Notes: generated by a model from the sequence alone, not told the origin. A stretch of DNA of 64,000 nt from Agapanthus africanus (GCA_030015575.1 CM057337.1:341258583-341322582), one strand, 5' to 3'. Counted from the stretch's first letter, positions 1 to 12,591 are shown. Translations and numbers: made by a program.

Positions 1-13
1 GCTGAGTGTTTTC

Positions 14-32
14 TTTTCTCTCTCTCTGGCAG
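14..32 (+). promoter_or_regulatory. Splice-acceptor-like polypyrimidine-CAG site before gag of A
   Basis: A run of T and C ends in GGCAG at 28-32, six bases before the gag ATG at 38. The same arrangement stands before the coding start in D, B2, B3, C1, C2 and C3. It looks like a plant 3' splice site. Whether it is used cannot be told from the sequence. Confidence 0.45.
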
Positions 33-37
33 CTACC

Positions 38-2416
38 ATGACTGGACTAAAACTATTACTTGAAAAAATATATACCGACCAGGCAGAACTATAAAGATTG
101 GCTAAGGAACGTCAATATTGCACTGACTTATGACAAAGTAGCATATGTTACCATCGCTGTTCCTCCCCTTATGCCTGGACCAGATTCCTCAGTTGTGGAC
201 AGGGAAGTACGCAAAACCTGCGATCTAGATTGTGAGCGAGCTAAGTGTATCGTGCTGGTGTCCATGAACAATGAACTCCAGAAACAGTACGAGAGTATGG
301 ATATTGTATCCATCTTTCTCCATGTCAAAGAATTGTATGGGGAGCACTCCCGTATTGCGAGGTACGAAACCTCAAGGAAACTCTTCCAGATGAGGTTAGC
401 TCCAGGATCGCCTGTAGGAGAGCACGTCCTCAAAATGATCATCCTCATTGAGGAACTTGCAAACATGGGATGTGTGCTAGAGAACGATTTGTATATCGAC
501 TTGATTTTGCAGTCCCTTCCCCACACCTTCTCTCAGTTCGTGCTGAACTTCAACATGCACGAAATGGAAGCTGATCTTCCAAAGCTGCTCAATATGTTGA
601 GGGTAGCAGAGACCTCCTTGAAAAAGGAGAAGACCCTCATTCTGTATGTTGGCTAATCATCTTCTTCTAAATCTAAAGCGAAAGCTAAAGGGAAGAAGAA
701 GATGAAAGCTACCAAACCGAAAGGTGGGGTCAAGAAGGTGCATGGAACAAACAAAGCAGGAAGGGTGAAGACAGAAAAGAACGAGTGCTTCTATTGTCAC
801 AAGCAAGGGCACTGGAACAAGGATTGTCAGGCCTTCAAAGCCAAGGACATGAAGCAAGCGGTTGCTTCTACTTCAGGTGTGTTTGTAATCGAAAATTGTC
901 TTTCAGTTAACTCTACATCATGGGTACTTGATACCGGTTCTGGTTCTCATATCTGTAATTCATTGCAGGATCTGAGAAATAGTAGAGTGCCGGGGACAGG
1001 TGATACGACTCTCCGGATGGGCAATGGAATGCATGTAGACACAATTGCAATAGGGGAATATCACCTAGGGTTGACTAGTGGACACATTTTGGTGTTGTAC
1101 AGCTGTTTTTGTATTCCCAGTATGTTGTGTAATATTATATCAGTATCTTTGTTATCGAATGAAGGATATAATTTTGCGCTTGAAAGAAATGTTATGAACA
1201 TTCACCTAAATCAAGAACTGATTGGGTATGGCAGACTGGAAAATGGCATATACATACTTAATCAACCTCAAATTTTCAATATTCAAAACACGCGTAAAAG
1301 AAAGGCTCCAGATTCGAATCAAGCCTTCCATTGGCATTGTAGACTTGGTCATATAAATGAAACAAGGTTGACTAAGTTACATAAAGATGGATATTTAGAT
1401 CCGTTTGAATATTCATCATATGCAACTTGTCAATCATGTATCAAAGGAAAAATGACCAAATCTCCGTTCACCGGACACGGAGAAAGAGCCACTGAACTCT
1501 TGGGACTTGTACACAGTGATGCATGTGGTCCGATGTCTACGCATGCACGAAGTGGTCACTCCTACTTCATCACTTTTACTGATGACTTCTCTAGGTATGG
1601 ACATGTGTTCTTAATGAAGCATAAATCCGAGGCTTTTGAGAAGTTTAAGGAGTATAAAAATGAAGTAGAGAAACAAACTGGTAAAAGCATCAAGACACTT
1701 CGATCTGATCGAGGTGGAGAATACTTAAGTACCAGTTTCCTTGAATGCTTAAAAGAGAATGGAATTCTCTCTAAGCTTACTCCGCCTTATACACCTCAGC
1801 ATAATGGTGTATCAGAAAGGAGCAATCGCACTCTATTAGATATGGTGCGTTCAATGATGAGTAGTGTTGAGTTGCCACTTTCCTTCTGGGGATTTGCTCT
1901 AGAATCAGCCGCATACCTATTGAATAGAGTTCCAACTAAGTCAGTACCTACCACTCCATATGAAATGTGGAGCGGGAAGAGACCATATCTTAAGTATATC
2001 AAGATATGGGGATGTCCGGCATATGTTAAAAAGCATAATCCGGACAAGCTCGAGGCACGATCGGTTTTATGCAAGTTTGTAGGATACCCCAAGCATTCAA
2101 GAGGGTATATGATCTACCACACTGAAGAACAAAAGGTGTTTGTCGCTCGTCACATTGTCTTCTTAGAAAGCGAATTTCTTGCAAAAGAAATTAGTACGAG
2201 CGCGGTAGAGCTGGAATAAATTCCAGAACATCAAACTGCTACCGAGGACTTAGTAGAACCTCAAATATCAATAGAACATGACAAACCAACGCCACTCCAT
2301 AGATCTAGTAGGCTTTCTTATCCTCCTGAAAGAAACTGTGGTTTTCTTCTAGATGGGGATTGAGAGGATTGCATCATCGATGATAATGAGCCTACTAGTT
2401 TTCAGCAGGCTATTAC
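38..2416 (+). pseudogene. gag-pro-integrase part of the element A polyprotein, broken
   Basis: The ATG at 38 aligns with the M-T-G-L-K start of the intact D polyprotein. One extra base between about 60 and 95 throws the reading frame off; the main frame then runs from 60. Gag ends at TAA 654-656, but the same frame goes on. A CCHC zinc knuckle (C-x2-C-x4-H-x4-C) lies at 786-827. The aspartic protease motif D-T-G-S-G-S begins at 930. Integrase follows, with its HHCC zinc domain and the catalytic D, D and E in H-S-D-A-C-G-P-M, R-S-D-R-G-G-E and G-V-S-E-R. TAA 2217-2219 and TGA 2361-2363 break the linker between integrase and RT, and B2 sits after 2416. Few lesions suggest moderate age. Confidence 0.92.
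2412..2416 (+). repeat. Target-site duplication ATTAC of B2
   Basis: ATTAC lies directly before the LTR start of B2 and again at 12914-12918, directly after its end. Removing one copy plus B2 restores the pol frame of A. This fixes both ends of B2 although its 3' LTR terminus is scrambled. Confidence 0.92.
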
Positions 2417-4618
2417 TGTTAGTTATATGTATGCCCTAGAGGCCATCACTGTACATTGGATGTATATTGTAGTGGATGCTGGGACATATATAGGTAGGAC
2501 TTTCTTGCTCGATATGATAGTACGCTATCTGGTTGCTCTTTATCTTAACATGTATACTTGCTGTCTCTCTATTACTTGTTGATAAAGCCCTTAGGATGTG
2601 TACTCGACTTCCAGGACTATGATGTAGATCATACTAGTGGGGCCTGGGTAGTCCATGAGTACATCCTTCAATGTTCCTAGTCGTGGGAATATCGAGACCG
2701 GCATCGATATTCCAGAGTAGACTAGCGTATATCTTCTCGACCCATGTGATGGGCGATGGATGATCCCATATCCATTGGTGTTTGACATCAGAGATGGTAT
2801 GCGGGTTCTCAGTGGAGACTGGGTACACTGAACGGACTCGCCGAGAACTCCCAGATGGTATTATACCTCACGTCAGATGGCAGTTCTCTGGTGACACTGG
2901 TACAGCTTAGTCTGTTGACCCGAGATCGTCATAGAGTCTTGTGTGTCTCCCACTGTGCTTTGATTTCCACCCTACCACGGCTCTACTGAGTCGTGCAAAC
3001 AGGTGGTTTTTGGGTACAGTCCCGATTCACATGGAGGCAATGAGCGATAGGAGGGGATTCTTCTCTCCCGGTATTGGGGGTTGAAGTTGCGCTATGCTCG
3101 ACTGGCCATAACTGGAAATCCCTGGCCAGGGTTGCAGTGATATACTGGTAAGAGTTATCAGTAGTTTCACGATTGTTATGGACCTTACATCGGCATGACT
3201 TATCAAGCTACTGGGGTCTGACGTTCACCACCCCTAGGCGAGATATGCGACATATCAGACGAACAGACCGGACTGTACGGTAAGTGTTGCTGGTTGGATT
3301 CACAGGAGTGTGAGCGGGCTTGCTCGTTGATCTTCTGATCTCTCAATACCCGGGTGGCCGTTACGTTTAGCAGACCGCTTGCGGCTTGTGGGTGCTCGAT
3401 ATGATCATCACCTGCTGCCGGCGTATTGACGAGTCTTTAGAGTCCTACACAGAGGTTTCCGGGCTCAAGCGAAACGAAATAGGAGCGCATATAGATATGT
3501 GCGGGACCGAGAATAATACCAGTATGTGATACTGAATTCTATTCTCGCGATTTGTATCATCGAACGGTTATATAAGGTATAGCCGGGTTACCGAATCAAA
3601 TGTTGATTCGATACATTGATACACTTGATATTAGTCGGTTATATGTAATATGACTGGATCATTAAATGAAGTGTTGATTTAATGATTTAATGTATAATTA
3701 TATATTTGATATATTACGTTACATTAACCAGTATTGGTTCACTTAAGATTATTTTCTCACTTGCTGTGCACATTGTATATATGATATAGTTTTGTGCACT
3801 ACTTTGTATCATGTTTGATGAAACATGCAAACTTGGGTGTGTGTTTGATTTAAACCATACTTAGGTTAATGGTTAGGATTTTATTTGGTTTATTTATTTC
3901 TTTAATTCTTTTTGGGCAAGAAATAAAATGGTGGCTTCTTTGTTTTTTTCTTGAAGCTTCATGAAGCTTTGACCACTTTGTTTCTTTCCTAAACCTAACC
4001 ATTCACCTAAACCCTAGTTTAGTATCTACACTAGTTAAACTCACCTATGGTTGCATTATCATAACCATCACTTGATTTTCCTTTTGGAAATAATTCATTT
4101 TATTCTTTTTCTTTCTTCTTCTTCATCTTCATTTTGAAGAGAAGAAACCATTGCTAGATTTTTCCAAGTGATGATTCCAAGTGAGAAATCCAAATCCAAA
4201 GTGAACCCACTTCATATTTCTTCATCCTCTACCACTTGCCATGTAGTAGAGTGTGTTATCTTCACAAGTTTTATGACCAAGTGAAGATGGAGCTTGATCT
4301 TGAGTTGCCTCGACGTAGATCATTTTCGGCATCGAAGTCGACGACCTAGCCCGATCATTTCTTCGACGAAACCATCGCTAGAGTCCGGGATCCGATGATC
4401 GCGGCGGAGGGACGTCATCACGGAGCTAAGGAAGTGGAGGACCAGATCTACAAAGGTTGTAGCCCCATTCACTTTTTAGTTAAGTTGTTAACTTGCTAGT
4501 TTTTCGCCTATCCTCTAGTCATCGAACTTTGCTTAGGGTTTCTCGGCACAAGAAAAATTTAGAATTGGACATGTTTGATCAGTTGTAGAACCTCTAGTGT
4601 GTACCTAGAAACCCTACA
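2417..4618 (+). repeat. 5' LTR of B2
   Basis: It begins TGTTAGTTATATG and ends CCCTACA, about 2.2 kb. Its first 1.1 kb or so shares blocks with the LTRs of A, C and D, for example GGTATTATACC at 2857-2867. The last kilobase is AT-rich and family-specific. It contains a likely TATA box, the direct repeat GAAGCTTCATGAAGCTT near 3952, and CT-rich tracts near 4100. No gene is seen in it. Confidence 0.92.
3568..3577 (+). promoter_or_regulatory. Candidate TATA box of the B-family LTR
   Basis: TTATATAAGG lies about 1.15 kb into the LTR. The equivalent in the 3' LTR is TTATATAAG at 11735-11743; B3 has a weaker TATATATGA. The position fits the end of U3. This is inferred from sequence alone. Confidence 0.4.
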
Positions 4619-4632
4619 TTGTTATCAGAGAC
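4619..4632 (+). other. Primer-binding site of B2, decayed
   Basis: TTGTTATCAGAGAC stands directly after the LTR, where B3 has GTGGTATCAGAGCC and D has the same canonical form. It is complementary to the 3' end of initiator tRNA-Met with a few changes, so B2 itself may no longer be primed well. Confidence 0.75.
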
Positions 4633-4817
4633 TAGCTAGAGCCTTAGGCGATGAGTAGACGAAGTTAGAAACCCGATCGAACCCGAAACCCTAATCCAAA
4701 ACCACTCTCTGTATATTTTTGTAAACAGTGGATTTTTCCATATTAAAAATAGCTAAAAAATTCAGCAGGGTTTTTGAGAAGTTACTGTGAAGCAAGTGCG
4801 CCTAAATCGATCAAAGA

Positions 4818-4864
4818 GCCGCGGAACCGCTGCACGAGCATGGCTCTTGCTGCGGTTCCGCGGC
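4818..4864 (+). other. GC-rich hairpin in the leader of B2
   Basis: Arms GCCGCGGAACCGC (4818-4830) and GCGGTTCCGCGGC (4852-4864) are perfectly complementary, giving a 13-bp stem with a 21-nt loop about 200 nt after the LTR. Related hairpins occur in B3, C1, C2 and D at a similar place, and palindromes of the same kind in the gypsy LTR. Confidence 0.8.
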
Positions 4865-6226
4865 CGTACAGTCGCAGTACTCATTTAATTTTGCACAGTA
4901 ATTTCTTTCTTTTATTGCTGTATTTTCTGGGAATTTTTAATGTTTACTCAAGAGTTGAGTTTTCTGGGTTGTATTGGGGACTCGGTGTTTCGATCGGGAA
5001 GTCTAATTTCATCTATGTGTTTTTCCGGGTATTTTAGAACATGTTAAATAGTTCGACCGGATATAAATACCCAATATTTCCCCTGTCGGGAAATTTCCAA
5101 ATGTTGGATTTTTCCGTGGTTTAAAGACGTTCTAAGTAGTGCAAGTAACGCGATGGACCCTCAAGAAGACAACAAACCTTAACTCGATTATGTGACCGTC
5201 TTGAACTGCCCTTTGAACCTTAGGGTTTGGGGCAGTACAGCGTGCCACATGTGAGGCGTTGGCTTGACCCTTCTACGGCTGGACCGTTGCTACTGTGGCA
5301 TGAAGTGAATGTTTTTAAACTTATTTCATGTGTTGAGCTTTTTCGGGAAAACTTGGGTGTTTGATTGTTCGATCGGAAAGTTTAACATTTTCTATTTATC
5401 AGGAATGTGATACAATATTTGGAATTCACAAGTAGTTATGAGATAACTAATATGAATGTTATAAACATAGCACTTTATTCTCACTTGATCGGTTGCCACG
5501 GAATTTTGATGCGATCAAATGTCCGTCGCAATCACGTAGCGTACGCGGATACTCGCCGATAAACATAATAGACAGCTACACCCCATAGCCCCGACCAAGC
5601 GACTGTAGGAGAACCCCGTCGCCGAAAGCATCCGTTCGGGTGCTCGCGGCAGCGGTGTTCCGCCTTAGTGCACTTCGTCGACGGTATCGGGGGTGCGGCC
5701 GTCTACTAAAGTTTTCGACAAGCATTCGATCAGAATGTCGGGAATCCTGTTGAATTGCCCAACTTGATATTGAAAAGAGTTTTCGATAATGAGACTAAAA
5801 TGCGGGGTTTATAATTGTTAGGCATGCGATGTCTAAGGAATTCATTTGATTAGGTATGCGATGTCTAAAGAGTTTGCGGATTCCAACTGTTGTAGTTTTA
5901 CACTTTCTTTTCTGCGACCGTAAGTGTAATATGTGACATCGCCGGTTTCGTTGCTATATGTCAACGACAATTGGGATACACATGTTTACTTACGTTGATG
6001 ACATATGATGTTATGTGTTGCTGGATATGTTATATTGGATCGTCGTGTTTGAATAGCCGGGGGGTTCTTATGTGAGATGAGTGTTTTTCATTTTCATTCA
6101 TGTAAAAAACTTGTAGGTAAGATTCTTTTATTGGGGCACTTCCAGGTTGCGGATGATGTCACCATTGTATATTATTTACTTTTCCGCATTAGGATAGACC
6201 CAAGGAGCGGAGCACAAGTAACCGGG

Positions 6227-6286
6227 TTCTAGGGTCCAGTGGGAGACCAACTCGAGGAGTCGAGTCTGGGTCTCCTAACCCTAGAA
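6227..6286 (+). other. Nested stem-loop in the leader of B2
   Basis: Three nested complementary pairs are visible: TTCTAGGGT (6227-6235) with ACCCTAGAA (6278-6286), GGAGACC (6242-6248) with GGTCTCC (6269-6275), and ACTCGA (6250-6255) with TCGAGT (6260-6265) around a GGAG loop. In B3 (59277-59336) the outer stem is TTCTGGAGT with ACTCTAGAA. One G-C pair has become A-U and another has become G-U, so pairing is kept. Confidence 0.7.
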
Positions 6287-6521
6287 TTGGTAGGGTTGCT
6301 TGCCGCTCTCGTAGGGGTCTAGGGGTGTGGGATTGGCTATTCATCACGACCGTGGAATCCGTGTTTTATACTGGCTCGTATTAAAAACATGGACGTCCTA
6401 GTATATCCAATATTTCATATGATATTTCTGCTGCGTTATCTGTGATGTGATCATGTGATATGTTCAGATAGATATAGTATATAGTGTATATGATATATTA
6501 TATAGACGTTGCTTATGTTTT

Positions 6522-6616
6522 ACACCCGCGCTAGCCCTGCCCCGCTCTGCCGTTAGTTACCAAACCTAACGGTGCAGACGGGACATCGAGGCGAATGCGG
6601 ATGGCAAAAGCGTACG
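6522..6616 (+). other. Conserved leader block (B2 copy)
   Basis: This stretch runs from ACACCCGCGCTAGCC to GGCAAAAGCGTACG. Recognisable copies occur at 18748-18850 (C3, -), 30377-30475 (C1, +), 38401-38500 (C2, -), 49661-49766 (D, -) and 59571-59670 (B3, +). It contains a potential hairpin with arms CGTTAG and CTAACG. Confidence 0.8.
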
Positions 6617-6737
6617 TTATATTTATCTGTGATGTTTAGGTGGACTTAAATGATGGGATATTCATTAATGTGATTAATGAAAGAAAATAATCCTAAATGA
6701 TGTTGTGGAATCGAATTTCAAAAATAAAAACAGGTAG

Positions 6738-7000
6738 TTACAGTTCTTGCTTTGCATCGCGGTGTTCCTTGTAGAACATCCTGCACCTTATTCGATAAGG
6801 AAAGGACCGAGATCCCTTCACCGGGAGTGACACCTTTAGCAATAACTGGCAGATGCTACAACCCTCGGTTTGTCTTTTGATTGCTTCTATACTTTCTGCT
6901 TTGCACAGCGGTATATATGATATATCCTGCACCTTATTCGATGAGGAAAGGGCCGACGATCCCTTCACCGGGAGTGACCCCTTTAGCAAAACTAGAAAAG
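6738..7000 (+). repeat. Tandem noncoding module, two units, in the B2 leader
   Basis: Two units of about 135-150 bp each carry CTTTGCA, then CCTGCACCTTATTCGAT, then GATCCCTTCACCGGGAGTGA and CCTTTAGCAA. Two units are also seen in C1 (30615-30860) and C3 (18370-18600). C2 and B3 show one clear unit; D shows none. Confidence 0.75.
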
Positions 7001-7133
7001 CCTAAAAAACAATCCATTTAAAAACCATTTGATTCCGCAACGAGATCAAGTTCAAAGCGTTAAAGGTTTTATTAAAAACCATTCGTAACCCTCCGTCATT
7101 TTAGGAAGTAGAGTACTTAGTATTCGTGTTGTG

Positions 7134-7330
7134 TTTGTTGACCTTAGTTAAGGCATAGTGTACGGTAGCTAAGTGATGTCTTCCTACACCGCATATGATG
7201 CGATTAGTTAGGACAGTCGCGTGACTTTGTTGACCTTAGTTAAGGGTCATGTGGGTGGGTCTAATTAATCACGAAATGACAGGTAGAACTTGACTAGTAC
7301 TTATGATTTGTTGACCATAGTTAAGGTCAT
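7134..7330 (+). repeat. Three spaced leader motifs of B2
   Basis: TTGTTGACCTTAGTTAAGG or a close form occurs at 7134-7156, 7226-7250 and 7306-7330, about 80-90 nt apart. Each of the other leaders also has three copies. Copies two and three can form a short TGACC/GGTCA hairpin. Confidence 0.75.
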
Positions 7331-7740
7331 AGGTGCTAGGGGTAAAAACCACTATCGGGAGTTTCAAGTGTTGAAATTTGCAATGAGATTGCATACCTTC
7401 TATATGATAGTTGGATCCCGATACCCACTGCGAGTAATTGTTACTCCTGGGAGAGTTTTGCACTTTACAATTAGCGGATCAAGTAGGTGTCTAGAAAGGT
7501 GTCAACGGGGTTACGCCTCTGGAAAAATGAGGTTTACTTTAATTAGGTCCGTGCGAAAGCACGGGGAACCTCCATCAAAGTACCGACACTGGCCTGGCTG
7601 AAAGATTGGCGAACTTATAGAGTGTAATTAATCCCGGCTAGTCTTTTCTTTTAGGGTTTGAAGGAAGATTTGATAGAAACAGTGGGAGCCATCCTGATTA
7701 GATAAAATAAATAACCAATCTAATTTTGCAAGAGCGCACG

Positions 7741-7770
7741 CAGAGTGTTTTCTTCTCTCTCTCTCTCCAG
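7741..7770 (+). promoter_or_regulatory. Splice-acceptor-like site before the pol remnant of B2
   Basis: GAGTGTTTTC is followed by a long CT run and CCAG ending at 7770, then GTAGCGACCAT. It matches the site before gag in A, C and D although gag itself is gone here. Conservation without gag argues for a role in the RNA, but use as a splice site is unproven. Confidence 0.45.
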
Positions 7771-10564
7771 GTAGCGACCATATCACGCCTTAATCAAGAT
7801 AATAATATGGATGAATTGACCGAACCCGCTTGTTATACTGAGCTGGGGAACGTTGGTCCCGCTCCAACTTATAATTGTTATAAGACCGAGCAGGAAATAG
7901 GGGAATACCAGGATTCCCATACCACCGAAACGAAGAAAGTGCATATGATGCTTCTCCTACGGGTGTGTTCATTATAAAAAACTATTTCTCAGTGTCCTCT
8001 ACGTCCAAGGTATTAGATACCGGATCAGGATCCCGCAAATGTAATCCGTTACATGGGCTCCAGAAAGGTAGAGAACTAAGAACGGGTGATAAGTTTCATG
8101 AGACAGAAAACGGTGCAAGTGTTGCAGCCAAGTCTGTTGGTCACTATCACCCTGTATTACCAATACATTGATTCTGAACAAATGCTATTAGATACCGAAC
8201 CTGATATACAAAATCATATCAGTCTCTTTATTAGTAAAGAAAGGATATAATTTTGTATTGTTGGATAATGTTTTGAACATTTCCTATATCAAAAGTTGAT
8301 CGGTTCAGGCACGTTATCTAAAAGCATTGACGTTCTAAATCAAACTACAGTTCTTAGTATACAGAACACACACAAGAGGAAGAGTTCAAAAATGAACGAA
8401 TCCTTCTTGAGGTATTGTAGACTAGGTCATATCAATGCGACCCGACTGGCTGAAGTTACATTTTAGATGCATATTTAAATCAGTTTGAATTTACATCTTG
8501 TGAAACTTGCCAGCCATGTCACAAAGATTAGATGACCATAGCTCTGTTTATTGGAAACAGAGAAAGAGTTAGTAAACTCTTGGGACTGATACATGATGAT
8601 GTATCTAAGGTCCCCCGTCTACACATGCCAGGACTGGTTCTTTGTACTTCATTACATTCTCTGATGATCTCTCAAGGCTCAGTCATATGTTCCTGTTGAA
8701 ACATAGGTCCGAAACGTTTGAGATAATCACCGAATATAAGTTAGAAGTAGGGAACCAAAAACCGGGTATAAGTATTATGTCCTATGATAAGATCAGGGAG
8801 GAGAATACTTGTGCATGGAATTCTTGGACTATTCTAAATGAGAATGAGATTCTCTCTCGGTGTTACTCCTCTGAATACACCACAGAACAATGGTGTATCG
8901 GGGCGGAGCAATCGCACCATATTAGATATGGTGTGCTCTATGATGAGTACTACTGAGTTGCCTATTTCCTTTTGGGGTTGTGCACTTGAGAAGTTGCATA
9001 CCTATTGAATTGGATTCAAATCAAATCAGTTGCCTACCAAATCATATGTGATATGGAAAGGGAAGAGCCTATATCTTAAGTTGGTTAAGATTTGGGATTG
9101 TCCGGACTATGTCTAAAAGCAAAATACGGACAAGATCGAGGCAAGGTCTGTTAAGTAGAACTTGAAAGGTTCCAGCAATACAAACTACGGCTGATGATTT
9201 GACGGAACCAAAGGATTCAGTAGTCCCCGACGAACCTCAGCCTCTCCGCCGAACTAGCAGGGTTCCTCATCCGCCAGAGAGATACTTCGGTTTCTCGATA
9301 ACAGTGGGAGCGAGGAATGCATCATGAGATAATGACCGAACTAGTTTCGAGCAGGCCATCAAGAGTAGGGACTCTGTAAGAATGGCTGGATGCTTAGTGA
9401 TCTGAGATGGAATCCTTATACACCAACAAAGTATGGACTTTGGTTGCGATATCTGAAGGGTTAAATCCCCATCAGGAGCAAGTATATCTTGAGAAGATTA
9501 CTTGGTGTAGATGGAAAAGTTGAGACTTTCAAAGCTAGACTTGTTAATGGTTTTCGTCATCGACCAGGCGTGGCTAATGATGGAACCTTTTCCAGTGGCT
9601 ATGCTTAAGTCCATCCGGATCCTACTTGCCACGGCTACATATCATGACTACGATATCTGGTGGTTGGGTTTCATGACTGCTTTTCTAAATACTGATTTAG
9701 AAGAGAACGTCTATAAGTACACAGCCAGAAGGCTTCGTAAACAGTGGGAGCAGCGGAAACGTGTGCAAGATGCTTTACAGAATAAAGCAGGCATCGCGGA
9801 GTTAGAACGTCTGTTTTGATGCGATAGTCAAAGAGTTTGACTTCATCAAAATGGTAGATGAACCTTGTATATATAAAAAGGTAGTAGAGAGTAAGGTGGT
9901 CATCCTCGTATTGTACGTGAACAACATAGTCCTGATAGGAAAAGAGTTTCCTATGCTACGCTCGGTCAATCTCCTCCTATCACACGGATTCTCCATATAG
10001 GATCAAAGTGATACCTCCTAAATCCTGGGTTTTGGATCTATGAGATAGATCTAAAGGGATGTTAGGGTTCTCACTAGGTTTAGTGAGATGGTATCAGTTG
10101 ATCCTGGGGAGAATCACTGGAAAGGTTCCAGGATGATAAGGACGACTGAATGTCAGTCACAGGCATTTTCTTTATCCTCAGTGGAGGGACGGTATGTTGG
10201 AAGTGTTCCGAGCTAGATACCGTGGCAGACTAGACGATAAAGGCTGGTAACATCGCTATTAAAGATACGACTAAAGAGGAAGTTTGGGTGTATATTGGTT
10301 CATGAGATGAACTAGGTTCCTACCATTGTGTGGCAATGGAAGTGTGGCTTTGGCCCAGGAACCCTGGTCCCATCAGTGACCCAGAAATATTCTGAGGCAG
10401 CATCACCTGATCATGGAGATAGTTGATCTCCAGGGTGATCGAGGTTAGGAGAGTAGACTCAGAGGACAACACAGCGGATCCACTCACAAAGGCTTTTTCC
10501 TAGAGAGAGACTCATATGGGATGGTTGAGTATTAGATACTGCAACCACTGCTACAGATGGCCCT
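7771..10564 (+). pseudogene. gag-less pol pseudogene of B2
   Basis: Gag is almost wholly missing: the protease motif V-L-D-T-G-S-G-S (about 8010-8033) comes only about 240 nt after the splice-like site, against about 920 nt in D. Integrase traces follow (Y-F-I-T-F-S-D-D-L-S-R near 8643). The catalytic Glu of G-V-S-E-R is Gly here (GGG, 8901-8903). RT traces include P-V-A-M-L-K-S near 9594. The RT core YVDD is YVNN (near 9915). An RNaseH-end trace with D-P-L-T-K-A lies near 10470-10490. Many frameshifts and stops are present, several shared with B3. It cannot encode protease, integrase or RT. Confidence 0.9.
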
Positions 10565-10580
10565 AGTGCAAGTGGGAGAT
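10565..10580 (+). other. Polypurine tract of B2
   Basis: AGTGCAAGTGGGAGAT lies directly before the 3' LTR. The same tract, with at most one or two changes, stands before the LTR in A, C1, C2, D and B3, so all families share the plus-strand priming signal. Confidence 0.85.
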
Positions 10581-12591
10581 TGTTAGTTATATGTATGCCC
10601 TAGAGGCCATTACTGTACATTGGATGTATATTGTAGTGGATGCTGGGACATATATGGGTAGGACTTTCTTGCTCGACATGATAGTACGCTATCTGGTTGC
10701 TCATTATCTTAACATGTATACTTGCTGTCTCTCTATTACATGTTGATAAAGCCCTTAGGATGTGTACTCGACTTTCAGGACTATGATGTAGATCATACTA
10801 GTGGGGCCTGGGTAGTCCATGAGTACATCCTTCAATGATCCTAGTCGTGGGAATATCGAGACGGGGCATCGATATTCCATAGTAGACTAGCGTATATCTT
10901 CTCGACCCATGTGATGGGCGATGGATGATAACATATCCATTGGTGTTTGACATCAGAGATGGTATGCGGGTGCTCAGTAGAGACTGGGTACACTGAACGG
11001 ACTCGCCGAGAACTCCCAGATGGTATTATACCTCACGTCAGATGGCAGTTCTCTTGTGACACTGGTACAGCTTAGTCTGTTGACCCGAGATCGTCAAAGA
11101 GTCTTGTGTGTCTCCCACTATGCTTTTGATTTCCACCATACCACGGCTCTACTGAGTCGTGTAAACAGGTGGTTTTTGGGTACAGTCCCGATTCACATGG
11201 AGGCAATGAGCGATAGGAGGGGATTCGTCTCTCCCGGTATTGGGGGTTGATGTTGCGCTATGCTCGACTGGCCATAACTGGAAATCCCTGGCCAGGGTTG
11301 CAGTGATATACTGGTAAGAGTTATCAGTAGTTTCACGATTGTTATGGACCTTACATCGGCATGACTTATCAAGCTACTGGGGTCTGACGTTCACCACCCC
11401 TAGGCGAGATATGCGACATATCAGACGAACAGACTGGACTGTACGGTAAGTGTTGCTGGTTGGATTCACAGGAGTGTGAGCGGGCTTGCTCGTTGATCTT
11501 CTGATCGCTCAATACCCGGGTGGCCGTTACGTTTAGCAGACCGCTTGCGGCTTGTGGGTGTTCGATATGATCATCACCTGCTGCCGGCGTATTGACGAGT
11601 CTTTAGAGTCCTACACAGAGGTTTTCTGGCTCAAGCAAAACGAAATAGGAGTGCATATGAGATATGTGCGGGACCGAGAATAATACCAGTATGTGATACT
11701 GAATTTTATTCTCGTGATTTGTATCATCGGACGGTTATATAAGATATAGCCGGGTTACCGAATCAAATGTTTAATCTATACATTGATACACTTGATATTA
11801 GTCGGTTATTTGTAATATGACCGGATCATTAAATCAAGTGTTGATTTAATGATTTAATGTATAATTATATATTTGATATATTACTTTACATTAACTAGTA
11901 TTGGTTCACTTAAGATTATTTTCTCACTTGATGCGCACATTGTATATATGATATAGTTTTGTGCACTACTTTGTATCATGTTTGATGATACATGCAAACT
12001 TGGGTGTGTGTTTGATTTAAACCATGTTTAGGTTAATGGTTAGGATTTTATTTGGTTTATTTATTTTCTTTAATTCTTTTTGGGCAAGAAATAAAATGGT
12101 GGCTTCTTTGTTTTTTTCTTGAAGCTTCATGAAGCTTTGACCACTTTGTTTCTTTCCTAAACCTAACCATTCACCTAAACCGTAGTTTAGTCTCTACACT
12201 GGTTAAACTCACCCATGGTTGCATTATGATAACCATCACTTGATTTTCCTTTTGGAAATAATTCATTTTATTCTTTTTCTTTCTTCTTCTTCATCTTCTT
12301 CATGAAGAGAAGAAACCATTGCTAGATTTTTCCAAGTGATGATTCCAAGTGAGAAATCCAAATCCAAAGTGAACCCACTTCCTATTTCTTCATCCTATAC
12401 CACTTGCCATGTAGTAGAGTGTGTTATCTTCACAAGTTTTATGACCAAGTGAAGATGGAGCTTGATCTTGAGTTGCCTCGACGTAGATCATCTTCGGCAT
12501 CGAAGTCGACGACCTAGCCCGATCATTTCTTCGACGAAACCATCGCTAGAGTCCGGGATCCGATGATCGCGGCGGAGGGACGTCATCACGG

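Larger units (their letters stand above)
4633..7740 (+). other. Long leader of B2 (about 3.1 kb, no gene)
   Basis: No coding frame of note lies between the primer-binding site and the pol remnant. The stretch holds modules found in every copia leader of this window: GC hairpin 4818-4864, nested stem-loop 6227-6286, conserved block 6522-6616, a tandem module 6738-7000 and three copies of a T-T-G-T-T-G motif between 7134 and 7330. B3 carries the same leader over 57681-60640 with close similarity, including the noncoding parts. Confidence 0.85.

Noticed and set aside
7726..7977. Open frame of 83 residues after the B2 splice-like site, similar to one at 60712 in B3
   Set aside because: Partly conserved between B2 and B3, but it crosses the protease remnant in a different frame and differs at the start and end. 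Close DNA similarity explains it.
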